A DNA stretch of 64,000 nucleotides, from positions 25,623 through 89,622 of the forward strand of contig CAJTZJ010000009.1 in NCBI GenBank assembly GCA_910583925.1, read 5' to 3'. Origin of the DNA: an uncultured Eubacterium sp. (lineage in GTDB: Bacteria > Bacillota > Clostridia > Oscillospirales > Acutalibacteraceae). The notes beneath the pieces are model-generated. The model saw only the letters and a list, made by a program, of their open reading frames with translations. It had not been told where the DNA came from and searched no databases. Below, piece after piece: positions 44,972-52,921 of the stretch. Numbering within the stretch: position 1 is the first letter of the stretch; each line of letters begins with the position of its first letter. The position numbers and the translations under genes were made by a program.

Positions 44972-46832
44972 TTTTCTTCCGATTAATAAAAATGAATGTA
45001 AAAAAAGAGGATGGGACGAGGTAGACTTTGTTTATGTAACCGGGGATGCTTATGTTGACCATCCCTCTTTTGGTGTTGCGATAATTTCAAGGGTGCTTGA
45101 GGCTAAAGGCTTTAAAGTAGCTGTTCTGAGCCAGCCCAATTGGCATAGTAATAGCGACTTTATGCAGTTCGGAAAGCCAAGGCTTGGTTTTCTTGTTACA
45201 AGCGGTAACATAGATTCTATGGTGGCACATTATACGGCTGCGAAAAAAATCCGCCGTAATGATGCTTATACCGCAGGCGGAAAGGCAGGTAAAAGACCGG
45301 ACAGAGCTGTAATTGTATATTCAAATATTATAAGAGATACTTATCCGGACTGTCCGATTATAATCGGAGGGCTGGAAGCTTCGCTTCGTCGTTTCGCACA
45401 TTATGATTATTGGGATGATACTGTAAGAGCATCCATTCTTATTGATGCCAAGGCTGATTTGCTCATTTACGGAATGGGGGAGAATCAGATTATTGAAATA
45501 GCCGAAAGGCTTAGCAACGGGGAAAAGGTTGATGCTTTAACAGACATAAGGGGTACCTGCTATGCAGTTGATGTTAAGGATACACCTTATATCGGTGTGG
45601 AGGTTCCAAGCCTTGAAAACTGCATTAAGTCTAAAAAGGAATATGCAAAGTCTGTTCGCATTGAACAGGATGAGCAGGATCATATCAGAGGCAGAGCGGT
45701 GCGCCAGAGATGCGGAAAGAAAATGGTTGTTCAGAATGTGCCTATGCCGCCTCTTGAAACGCAGGAGCTTGATTGGGTCTATTCGCTGCCATATATGAGA
45801 ACTTACCATCCAAGCTATGAAGTGTTGGGCGGAGTTCCCGGAATTGAAGAGGTGGAGTTTTCAATTACGCATAACCGTGGCTGCTTTGGTGCCTGCAATT
45901 TCTGTTCTATTCAATTTCATCAAGGAAGATATATAACCGCACGAAGCAAGGAAAGCATAGTTGAGGAAGCAAAAAAGCTTACTACCTTAAACCATTTTAA
46001 AGGATATATTCATGATATCGGAGGACCTACGGCTAATTTCAGAAAGCCCTCCTGTGAATTTCAGTTGGAGCATGGACTTTGTAAAGGGAAAAAGTGTCTT
46101 GCACCGAATCCTTGCCCGAATTTAATATCCAATCACGATGAATATCTTGATATCTTAAGGGAAGTAAGAAAGCTGCCGAGGGTAAAAAAAGTGTTTATCA
46201 GAAGCGGAATAAGATATGATTATCTGCTTGAAGATAAGGATGATACTTTCTTTAAAGAGCTTGTTGAAAATCATGTGTCAGGACAGCTGAAGGTTGCTCC
46301 CGAGCATTGCAGTGCTTCTGTTCTTGATAAGATGGGAAAGCCGCACATAGAAGCGTATATTGAGTTTTCAAAGCGCTATTTCCGCTATACGGGGCAGATA
46401 AATAAAGAGCAGTATCTTGTTCCTTATCTAATGTCAAGTCATCCCGGTTCTACCCTTGATGATGCAATAGAGCTTGCCTGCTTTTTGAAGAAAAATCATA
46501 TCAGACCTGAGCAGGTTCAGGATTTTTACCCAACTCCCGGTACGATATCAACCTGTATGTTTTATACAGAGCTTGACCCATACACAATGGAAGAGGTATA
46601 TGTTGCGAAAACGCCTCATGATAAAGCATTACAACGAGCATTGCTGCAGTATTATGACCCTAAGAATAAACAGCTTTGTGAGGAAGCTTTACGGAAAGCG
46701 CACAGGTATGACTTGATAGGTAATTCAAAAGATTGTCTTGTTCAGCCATTAGCATATAACAGAAATAGAAACAACGGAAACAGATATGGGAAATCTTCAA
46801 ACAGAAACAAAAAAAGCAATAAAAAGCGATAA
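44964..46832 (+). CDS. ygiQ: YgiQ family radical SAM protein
   Basis: 622 residues. An N-terminal cobalamin-binding-like domain (VTGDAYVDHPSFGVAIISRVLEAKGFKVAVLSQP) is followed by the radical SAM core with CFGACNFCSIQFHQGR in the middle and CKGKKCLAPNPCPN soon after. The C-terminus (from about residue 550) has the Lys/Asn-rich tail common in YgiQ. The reaction is not established for the family. It lies between ftsK and comEA, overlapping both (8 bp and 47 bp). Confidence 0.92.
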   Translation: MTDFLPINKNECKKRGWDEVDFVYVTGDAYVDHPSFGVAIISRVLEAKGFKVAVLSQPNWHSNSDFMQFGKPRLGFLVTSGNIDSMVAHYTAAKKIRRNDAYTAGGKAGKRPDRAVIVYSNIIRDTYPDCPIIIGGLEASLRRFAHYDYWDDTVRASILIDAKADLLIYGMGENQIIEIAERLSNGEKVDALTDIRGTCYAVDVKDTPYIGVEVPSLENCIKSKKEYAKSVRIEQDEQDHIRGRAVRQRCGKKMVVQNVPMPPLETQELDWVYSLPYMRTYHPSYEVLGGVPGIEEVEFSITHNRGCFGACNFCSIQFHQGRYITARSKESIVEEAKKLTTLNHFKGYIHDIGGPTANFRKPSCEFQLEHGLCKGKKCLAPNPCPNLISNHDEYLDILREVRKLPRVKKVFIRSGIRYDYLLEDKDDTFFKELVENHVSGQLKVAPEHCSASVLDKMGKPHIEAYIEFSKRYFRYTGQINKEQYLVPYLMSSHPGSTLDDAIELACFLKKNHIRPEQVQDFYPTPGTISTCMFYTELDPYTMEEVYVAKTPHDKALQRALLQYYDPKNKQLCEEALRKAHRYDLIGNSKDCLVQPLAYNRNRNNGNRYGKSSNRNKKSNKKR

Positions 46833-47232
46833 GTATCAGACAAGAGTGCTTATTGGAACAGCGTTAATTATCTTAGGTGTTATTTTCATGATTATCGCTT
46901 TGAATCAGCCCAAAGTCAGTAACGATGGAGTTGATAGCTCTGTAAATTCTTCCGTTTCGGATAATGCTGCTGGATCTTCTGATAAAACAACAGTAACTGA
47001 AAGCAACAGTACAACTGATAAAACTGCAGTTTCTGTTTCTTTTCCGATTAATCTTAATTCCTGTACGGCTGAGGATTTAATGGCTATTGATAATGTCGGA
47101 GAAACAAGAGCAAATGCTATAATTGCATATAGAGAGTATCTCGGTGGATATACAAGTGTTGAGCAGCTGAAGAATATCAGTGGGATAGGCGATTCGGTTT
47201 ATGCTTTAATTGAACCTTATGTAACAGTATGA
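46786..47232 (+). CDS. comEA: ComEA-type helix-hairpin-helix DNA receptor
   Basis: 148 residues. One N-terminal membrane helix (about residues 20-40), a Ser/Thr-rich spacer (about 45-85), then two helix-hairpin-helix motifs from INLNSCTAEDLMAIDNVGETRANAIIAYRE and LKNISGIGDSVYALIEPYV. This is the membrane-anchored receptor that hands outside DNA to the ComEC channel. The start overlaps ygiQ by 47 bp; comFC follows with four bases of overlap. Confidence 0.9.
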   Translation: MGNLQTETKKAIKSDKYQTRVLIGTALIILGVIFMIIALNQPKVSNDGVDSSVNSSVSDNAAGSSDKTTVTESNSTTDKTAVSVSFPINLNSCTAEDLMAIDNVGETRANAIIAYREYLGGYTSVEQLKNISGIGDSVYALIEPYVTV

Positions 47233-47924
47233 TTAAAGAATTATTTAAAAAATTAAAGATTGTTTTGTTTACAAAACGCTGTGATATGTGCGGCGAGGTT
47301 GTTTGCTTTGATCAGGATTTTTGTGAAGAATGCTGCTTACTATCTGAAATTGCAGAGCCTCTTTGTTCGAAATGCGGATGCTCAAAGCAGGAATGTAAAT
47401 GTAAAAAGCATCAAAAAGAGGTAGAGTATAAGGCAGTTGTTGCACCGTTTTATTATGAGGGCTCGGTAACTCGCGCAATTCTGAATATGAAAATGAATGA
47501 AATGCCCAAGCTTGTTGATTATCAGGGCAAATGTGTATCGGATGCAGTAAAAAAATATTATGATGCTGTTGAATTCGATTTTGTAACCTTTGTTCCAATG
47601 AGGAAGGAAGATAAAGCCGCCAGAGGATATAACCAGGCAGAACTTCTTGCTGATGTAGTTTCAAAAGAATGTAATATCCCGTTAAAGGATATACTTATTA
47701 AAAAGCGTAAAACAAAGGTGCAGAAGCGTCAGAAGGCAAGTGAAAGATTTGCCAATATGTATAATGCATTTGATGTAGGGAAAAATGCCGATTTATTTGG
47801 TAAGAAAATATTGCTTATTGATGATGTAAAAACAACAGGGGCAACATTAACATCCATTGCGTTAACCCTTAAAGCGTATGGTGCCTCCTCAGTTTATTGT
47901 GCTGTTGTGGCAATTGTTAAATAA
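47229..47924 (+). CDS. comFC: ComFC-type phosphoribosyltransferase-fold competence protein
   Basis: 231 residues. An N-terminal zinc-ribbon-like region (CDMCGEVVCFDQDFCEECC and CSKCGCSKQECKC) precedes the PRTase fold with the loop ILLIDDVKTTGAT at about residues 195-207. AARGYNQAELLADVVSKE and KVQKRQKASERFANMYNAF are family hallmarks. ComFC supports natural transformation, possibly by handling incoming single strands. With comEA next to it and comEC at 24 kb, the strain has a competence set; ComEC's C-terminus is degenerate here. Confidence 0.92.
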   Translation: MIKELFKKLKIVLFTKRCDMCGEVVCFDQDFCEECCLLSEIAEPLCSKCGCSKQECKCKKHQKEVEYKAVVAPFYYEGSVTRAILNMKMNEMPKLVDYQGKCVSDAVKKYYDAVEFDFVTFVPMRKEDKAARGYNQAELLADVVSKECNIPLKDILIKKRKTKVQKRQKASERFANMYNAFDVGKNADLFGKKILLIDDVKTTGATLTSIALTLKAYGASSVYCAVVAIVK

Positions 47925-47937
47925 TTATAATTTACAG

Positions 47938-47966
47938 TTGATTTAATTGATTATTCGTGATAGAAT
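47938..47966 (+). promoter_or_regulatory. Promoter of tRNA-Leu(UAG)
   Basis: TTGATT (47938-47943), 17-bp spacer, TAGAAT (47961-47966), 11 bp before the tRNA. Confidence 0.65.
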
Positions 47967-47977
47967 ATATCAAAAAT

Positions 47978-48060
47978 GCGGGTATGGTGGAATTGGCAGA
48001 CACGCTAGATTTAGGATCTAGTGGGAAACCGTGCAGGTTCAAGTCCTGTTACCCGCACCA
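47978..48060 (+). tRNA. tRNA-Leu(UAG)
   Basis: 83 nt with an encoded CCA end. Acceptor GCGGGTA pairs with TACCCGC. The anticodon stem CTAGA / TCTAG encloses the loop TTTAGGA, anticodon TAG at 48012-48014 (reads CUN codons). The long variable arm and GGTTCAAGTCC T-arm are as expected for a class II leucine tRNA. It lies 53 bp after comFC and begins the accessory island. Confidence 0.97.
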
Positions 48061-48069
48061 GATAATGAT

Positions 48070-48112
48070 AATCCGAACCCAGTTCCAATCGGGGACGGTT
48101 TTGGATTTTTAG
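48070..48112 (+). terminator. Probable terminator of tRNA-Leu(UAG)
   Basis: AATCCGAACC pairs imperfectly with GGTTTTGGATT around an inner CCC/GGG hairpin, then TTTTTAG. Just beyond the tRNA 3' end. Confidence 0.55.
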
Positions 48113-48132
48113 TATATCTTAAGTGTTAAAAC

Positions 48133-48170
48133 AAAAGCGGCGGTATCGTGTGCGATACCGCCGCTTTTGT
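48133..48170 (+). repeat. 38-bp hairpin repeat, left copy
   Basis: AAAAGCGGCGGTATC, a 6-base loop, then GATACCGCCGCTTTTGT. A perfect stem. Its partner at 49466-49503 matches at 33 of 38 positions by eye, all differences being in the loop and two bases of the left arm. Much more GC-rich than its surroundings; could act as a terminator. Confidence 0.8.
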
Positions 48171-48239
48171 TACTCAAAAAAAGAGTGGATTTTTATGAGA
48201 AGTTCCGCTATAATACAAGATATAGGCAGGAGGTAATGT

Positions 48240-48695
48240 ATGAGTACTATAATTGGTGAAGTATCAATACCTGCTGACGATCAGGGATTTGTTTTAATGC
48301 AATGTCCCCTATGCGGGGAATTTTTTAAAATAAAACCAGAGGATTATCATGCAGAAGATGTTATTGAAATATGGTGTCCAAGTTGTGGTTTAAAAGCGGA
48401 AAATTATTTTACTGATGACGTGATAGAGCTTGCGTTAAAAAAGACAAAGAATTACGCAAATGATCTAATATATAACGAGATGAAAAAGTGGGAGAAGAAA
48501 TTCAAAGGTTCATTTATCTCGTTCAAGGCAGGTAAAAAGCCGCAGCATGAAGAAGAATATCCTATTAAGTATGGAATAGAAGCTTTAGAAGTTGAGGAAT
48601 ATCCTTGCTGCAAGCGGGAAGCAAAAATCAAACCAATTTATAAAATGTGCGGGAGTTATTGCCCGTTTTGTGGGGTAAGGTATGAAGAACATTGA
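48240..48695 (+). CDS. Protein with two zinc ribbons, first gene of an unknown two-gene cassette
   Basis: 151 residues, GGAGG before the ATG. The N-terminal part carries CPLCGEFFKI and CPSCG about 25 residues apart (residues ~21-50), a zinc ribbon. The C-terminal part carries YPCCKREAKIKPIYKMCGSYCPFCGVRYEE, a second CC/CxxC ribbon. Between them lies a helical block. I recall similar proteins annotated only as TFIIB-type zinc-ribbon proteins. The second gene overlaps its end by 14 bp, so the two are co-translated. Function unknown; DNA or protein binding is likely from the ribbons. Confidence 0.7.
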   Translation: MSTIIGEVSIPADDQGFVLMQCPLCGEFFKIKPEDYHAEDVIEIWCPSCGLKAENYFTDDVIELALKKTKNYANDLIYNEMKKWEKKFKGSFISFKAGKKPQHEEEYPIKYGIEALEVEEYPCCKREAKIKPIYKMCGSYCPFCGVRYEEH

Positions 48696-49452
48696 TAAAA
48701 AACAGTTGAAAATAATTTCCATGGAATTTAGAACAATTGCTAACCGTTTGATTACATGCAATCATCAGACTGGAATGGCTTTATTGAAGAAATTTATGGC
48801 TTATATTGACGAAAACGAAATTATATCAGAGTACATAAAGCAATATGTTAATCCAGACGATTTTGAACCGGTTGAAAGAGGGACTTGCTTCTCCTCAATG
48901 GGTGATACAAAACAAGAGGAAATCTCTTATACATATCAGTATTTGAAATATGCTGTAGAGAATTATCACAACTTTTATTATGATATGGCTTTTCGTTATG
49001 CAAGGGAAGCGAATGATGCTGTAAAAGAATTTTGTAATCGAATAGTACTTCCTTTTGTCAACTATATTGAAGGGTATCTTACGGAAATAGGCATTCAGAT
49101 GGGATATGATGAGGATAAAAAATTTATGATTAATGTAAATGGTGGCGTGGCACAAGTAAATGTAGCAAATGATAACGCAACAGTTCATGCAACTCAAAGC
49201 AATGGCATTGATGTTTCTCAATTAGAAAACATTATCTCTAATATTATGAAACACATGCCTACTGATATTACACAAGAAGAACAGGAGCAAATAAGTGACA
49301 GTGTTGAAGTAATCCGAGCTGAGGTACAAAGTGCAAGTCCTCGAAAGGGGTTTATTAAAACAGCGCTGAAAGGATTACAAGCTATCAATGGAACTGCACA
49401 ATTTGGAGCAGCTATTGCTACATTAGTTCAATTTCTCGGAACAGTTTTATAA
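48682..49452 (+). CDS. Unknown protein with hydrophobic C-terminus, second gene of the cassette
   Basis: 256 residues. Residues ~1-160 are helical with aromatic-rich pieces (YAVENYHNFYYDMAFRYAREANDAV). The middle has the repetitive beta-like NVNGGVAQVNVANDNATVHATQSNG, then an acidic helix (DITQEEQEQISDSVEVIRAEV). The last ~30 residues (KTALKGLQAINGTAQFGAAIATLVQFLGTVL) are hydrophobic and glycine-rich, able to enter a membrane. Similar N-x-G-G-x-Q / ATQNNG plus hydrophobic-tail layouts occur in cargo genes of mobile elements and in phage-defence loci as I recall them; no named family fits. Overlaps the zinc-ribbon gene by 14 bp. Confidence 0.7.
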   Translation: MKNIDKKQLKIISMEFRTIANRLITCNHQTGMALLKKFMAYIDENEIISEYIKQYVNPDDFEPVERGTCFSSMGDTKQEEISYTYQYLKYAVENYHNFYYDMAFRYAREANDAVKEFCNRIVLPFVNYIEGYLTEIGIQMGYDEDKKFMINVNGGVAQVNVANDNATVHATQSNGIDVSQLENIISNIMKHMPTDITQEEQEQISDSVEVIRAEVQSASPRKGFIKTALKGLQAINGTAQFGAAIATLVQFLGTVL

Positions 49453-49668
49453 TTGGATTATCATTAAAATTGGCGGTATCTTGAGTGATACCGCCGCTTT
49501 TGTCATATGCTTCTTTTCTACTTCCTTTGCTCTCTGCGCTTTCCATTCTTCAAATTCCTTTTGCCCCGTCGGGCTTTCAAAGAATTTCTGAATTTCTGGA
49601 AGTAAGCAACGGGCAAGGGCTTCTATTTCATGTTGGGGGATATTTGTGTCCGATTGCTTTTTTGCCAT
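49447..49668 (-). pseudogene. Fragment of a small conjugative-element gene
   Basis: 73 codons. The first ~55 residues, MAKKQSDTNIPQHEIEALAR followed by CLLPEIQKFF and EFEEWKAQR, look like a short hypothetical protein I recall from clostridial integrative conjugative elements. AGAAAGGCGAT lies before the ATG. The last ~18 residues come from the hairpin repeat and the end of the cassette gene and are not family-like, so the 3' end has probably been replaced. No integrase or relaxase is present. Confidence 0.5.
49466..49503 (+). repeat. 38-bp hairpin repeat, right copy
   Basis: AAAATTGGCGGTATC, a 6-base loop, then GATACCGCCGCTTTTGT, the last 17 bases identical to the left copy at 48154-48170. 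It begins 13 bp after the cassette's second gene and serves as its terminator in sequence terms. The minus-strand fragment 49447-49668 reads through it. Confidence 0.8.
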
Positions 49669-49799
49669 ATATCGCCTTTCTTATTTAGTTGTCAAGGTAC
49701 AATGCCGCACAGGGGCGGCGTGAAATTCTGCTTATACTCAATCACCTTTTTGTTGTTTAAGAAATTAAATCGCTTTTATGCGAAAAATTGATATAAAAA

Positions 49800-49827
49800 A
49801 ACAGGTATGAATAAAATCATACCTGTT
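49800..49827 (-). terminator. Terminator of the ABC/two-component operon
   Basis: AACAGGTATGA and TCATACCTGTT form an 11-bp stem; on the minus strand it is followed by TTTTTTATATC. It lies ~90 bp after the permease stop. The stretch 49669-49799 holds no gene. Confidence 0.8.
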
Positions 49828-49918
49828 ACATGATTGTGCTGCATGGGAAAAACAATAAAATGGAATATATTTGCATTAAATGCCCGTTCTGCTTTTTATT
49901 TATTTTAACTAAATTTTT

Positions 49919-52207
49919 TTATACATTTACTGACCAAGAATAAATTGGGTATACCGATAGCAGCTTTGCAAAATCAAATCCTAAAATTGCGAGTATTAAT
50001 GGTACTGCAAATATAAGTAAGCTGAAAAATATGGTTTGTATATAGTTTTTACGCCACATTGAAATCAGGATAACCGCCGATGTAATTATCAATACAGATA
50101 AAATCTGAGAAAGCAGAAATAATATGACAAATTTCCCGACAGAAATATGAAACGGAAGTTCCTGAAAATAAGGGATAGTATTTACTAAAAATGAAAATCC
50201 GTGCATCGGGAAAACTTTTGAAATACTAACAAACCTGCAAATAAATGGTATACCTGCAAATATTGAGGCAGTAATTGAGCAAACAAGCATTTTGCTCATT
50301 ATTATTTTAAATTTACCCTTTTTTGTTGCATAGAGCAGATGCAAAGAGCCATTGCGGTATTCTGTTGTGATCACATTGCTGAAAGCAAAAATGAATCCAA
50401 CGGATAATAAAAGTAAATCAAGAACAAAATCATTCCCCATAGCTCCAAATAAATACAGATAACCTGTATCATAAATATAATTTCCATCATTTTTACAAAC
50501 CAAATCGTACTGCTGTACAACTCTTTGAAATGCCGGATAAAACGCAGTGACACTGTACCATTGTGATTTCATTGTGTCACCGACATTTTCATCAATCGTT
50601 CCGTTTGAAATCATTTCGTCAATTTTTTCAATTTGACTAAAAGCGTCCTGATACCTTGTCTGTTCTGTTAAAATAAGTGAAGTTTTTTCGTCTGTCTGCT
50701 TTCCTTCAAGCTGAAGCATAATATCCTGATAGTACAATTCCTGAGCGGATGGTGTATATTTTTCGGATAAATTCTGACCTCCGATTAATACAGAGAAGAG
50801 TACTAAAACAATCAAGGCACGATTCATAATCAGAATTTTGTAACTTTCATGGCGTATCAGACTGGAATATGGTTTGAAAGGAATCGTGAAAGCGATTGAT
50901 GTTCGTTTGGATTGAAGGCTTGACCCTTTATTAAAAGAAATATATGTAATTGTAATACCTATAACAGCAAGCAGGGCAATTAATATCCAGGAACAATGCA
51001 GACGAGATACAGGGTATCCGAACAGATTGAAATTCAAATATGCACCATAGAGATTTTCTGTCTTCAAAAAACCTATAATATTCAAATATTTTAAAAAACT
51101 GAATTTAGATGCTTGTGGAATTAATGTATACAAGATAAAGCTTACACCGCAAAGACTGCATCCAATTAAATACGGCAGTATAGTTTTATTTGAAAGTACA
51201 CAAAACGCCGAGAGAATTGTTCCGATTACAAATAAAACTATACCTTTTGTAAAAACGGATATCACTATGTATTCCAATATGCTTACAGAAAGATTACTTT
51301 CCATATAGGCTGCTATGGATTGAATACCGGCTGTTACATCACACCAACCGGTTGATAAACCGAAAAACAAATAATTTGTACAATAAAACAGCACAGCAAA
51401 TATAAGGTTGTGTATCAGCAATGCTGACAGTTTTGCAAATATACTTTGAGTGATTCCGTATTTTGTACTTCGTGTAATATAAAACAGACCTTTTTCCTTT
51501 TCTTCTGTAATCATTCCTCCTACAAATAAAAACATTAGGAGAATTAAGAGCATATCCGTCCATATACTTTCAGTTGATGATACTATCATTTCAGATGGTG
51601 TCCATCTTATATTATTATTGTTTAAATGAGAATAATCAAAAGCACTCTTTTTAATATTGCGTGTGGAAAATGTATCTTTCTGACTGTTTTCAAATATTGA
51701 AATTGAGCTGAACTTTTCTTTGCTGTTCTGTATGGTTTTCAGATATGTATCATAGGCTGCCACTTTCACTTGTTCATCATAAAGTTTATCAATAAACTTC
51801 TTTTCCTTTTCTAACGAATCGGTAAATATTAAAAACTTTGCACTTTTATACAGATCATAATATTTTTCAAAAACACCCGGATGCTGACGCATTGCCTGCT
51901 TTGCAAGATCATTTCCCATTTCATTATTCATATTTTGTATAGAGGAAATCTCCTGCACAAAGGAAATACCATCTATATTTTCTTTTAAATCGGATAAATA
52001 TGCGGCTTTTTCCGTTTCGGTCATAACCGATATCCGGCTTTGAAATTTTTTGTAAGCAGAAAGCTCCGGTGTATTTTCATCAGGCAGACTGGTATACCAC
52101 AGTAAAAAGACATTTAGAATCAGAAGTATGCAGACTGAAAATACAAAATTGCGTTTGCACCATATTTTCCTAAGCTCAAAGTGTATCAGTTGATGCATTT
52201 TGCTCAT
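49919..52207 (-). CDS. Two-module ABC-2 type permease
   Basis: 762 residues, about twelve membrane helices in two similar halves. The first begins HFELRKIWCKRNFVFSVCILL (residues ~9-29) and the second RHESYKILIMNRALIVLVLF (around residue 447); each is followed by a large extracytoplasmic loop, then a cluster of helices. This is a fused pair of ABC-2 exporter permease units. The gene overlaps the ATPase gene by 32 bp and is last in an operon with a lipoprotein, kinase and regulator, a layout typical of peptide-antibiotic resistance exporters. Substrate unknown. Confidence 0.8.
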   Translation of the reverse strand: MSKMHQLIHFELRKIWCKRNFVFSVCILLILNVFLLWYTSLPDENTPELSAYKKFQSRISVMTETEKAAYLSDLKENIDGISFVQEISSIQNMNNEMGNDLAKQAMRQHPGVFEKYYDLYKSAKFLIFTDSLEKEKKFIDKLYDEQVKVAAYDTYLKTIQNSKEKFSSISIFENSQKDTFSTRNIKKSAFDYSHLNNNNIRWTPSEMIVSSTESIWTDMLLILLMFLFVGGMITEEKEKGLFYITRSTKYGITQSIFAKLSALLIHNLIFAVLFYCTNYLFFGLSTGWCDVTAGIQSIAAYMESNLSVSILEYIVISVFTKGIVLFVIGTILSAFCVLSNKTILPYLIGCSLCGVSFILYTLIPQASKFSFLKYLNIIGFLKTENLYGAYLNFNLFGYPVSRLHCSWILIALLAVIGITITYISFNKGSSLQSKRTSIAFTIPFKPYSSLIRHESYKILIMNRALIVLVLFSVLIGGQNLSEKYTPSAQELYYQDIMLQLEGKQTDEKTSLILTEQTRYQDAFSQIEKIDEMISNGTIDENVGDTMKSQWYSVTAFYPAFQRVVQQYDLVCKNDGNYIYDTGYLYLFGAMGNDFVLDLLLLSVGFIFAFSNVITTEYRNGSLHLLYATKKGKFKIIMSKMLVCSITASIFAGIPFICRFVSISKVFPMHGFSFLVNTIPYFQELPFHISVGKFVILFLLSQILSVLIITSAVILISMWRKNYIQTIFFSLLIFAVPLILAILGFDFAKLLSVYPIYSWSVNV

Positions 52208-52919
52208 CCTCCCCGAATATGTGCATATATACGTCTTCTAAATTATCAGAATTATTGTGCTTACTACACAGGGCATTCACAGTATCCCGATCAATAATAT
52301 TTCCGTTTTTAATCAGTATAATTTCATTTGCAATAGATTCTATATCTGAAACCACATGAGTTGAAACCAATATTATTTTATCACCTGAAAGTGTTTTAAT
52401 TTGTTCCCGTATTCTTACGCGTTCTTTAGGATCAAGTCCTGCTGTGGGTTCATCCAGTATAATCAGCTTGGGATTACCGAGTATTGCCTGAGCAATTAAA
52501 ATTCGTTGTTTCATTCCGCCGGAATATGTTCCGATTGCTTTGTCAGCCTTTTCCGTCATATTTACATACGACAAAGCACGAGTTATTTCATCAGGCATTT
52601 CCTTTTTTGAAATACCCTTAAGAGCTGCCATATAGGATAAAAAGCGTCTGCCGGAAAAGGAGTCATATAAGCCCTGCTGCTGCGGTGCGTATCCGAGAAT
52701 ACTGCGGTATTCCGACTTCAACTGTTTTATATCATTACCGTTCCAAGTGATATTTCCGCTGCTCGGCTGAATATTGCCTGTGATAACATTCATAAGAGTG
52801 GATTTACCTGCACCATTCGGTCCTAATAATCCGTATATACCATTATCTAAAGTCAATGAAATATTGTTCAAAGCCAGCTTATCTTTATACTTTTTTGTAA
52901 TTTCAAACAGCTCAAGCAT
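52176..52919 (-). CDS. ABC transporter ATP-binding protein
   Basis: 247 residues. Walker A LLGPNGAGKSTLMN (about residues 32-45), Q-loop in YAPQQQG, signature YSGGMKQRILIAQA, Walker B LIILDEPTAGLD, and switch His in VSTHVVSDIE are all intact. BcrA-like ATPase that powers the adjacent permease at the inner membrane face. It starts 2 bp after the lipoprotein stop and overlaps the permease gene. Confidence 0.94.
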   Translation of the reverse strand: MLELFEITKKYKDKLALNNISLTLDNGIYGLLGPNGAGKSTLMNVITGNIQPSSGNITWNGNDIKQLKSEYRSILGYAPQQQGLYDSFSGRRFLSYMAALKGISKKEMPDEITRALSYVNMTEKADKAIGTYSGGMKQRILIAQAILGNPKLIILDEPTAGLDPKERVRIREQIKTLSGDKIILVSTHVVSDIESIANEIILIKNGNIIDRDTVNALCSKHNNSDNLEDVYMHIFGEDEQNASTDTL

Positions 52920-52921
52920 AT

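Noticed and set aside
47978..49918. Attachment-site duplication of the tRNA-Leu 3' end
   Set aside because: I looked for a second copy of the T-arm/acceptor sequence downstream and saw none; no integrase gene is present either.
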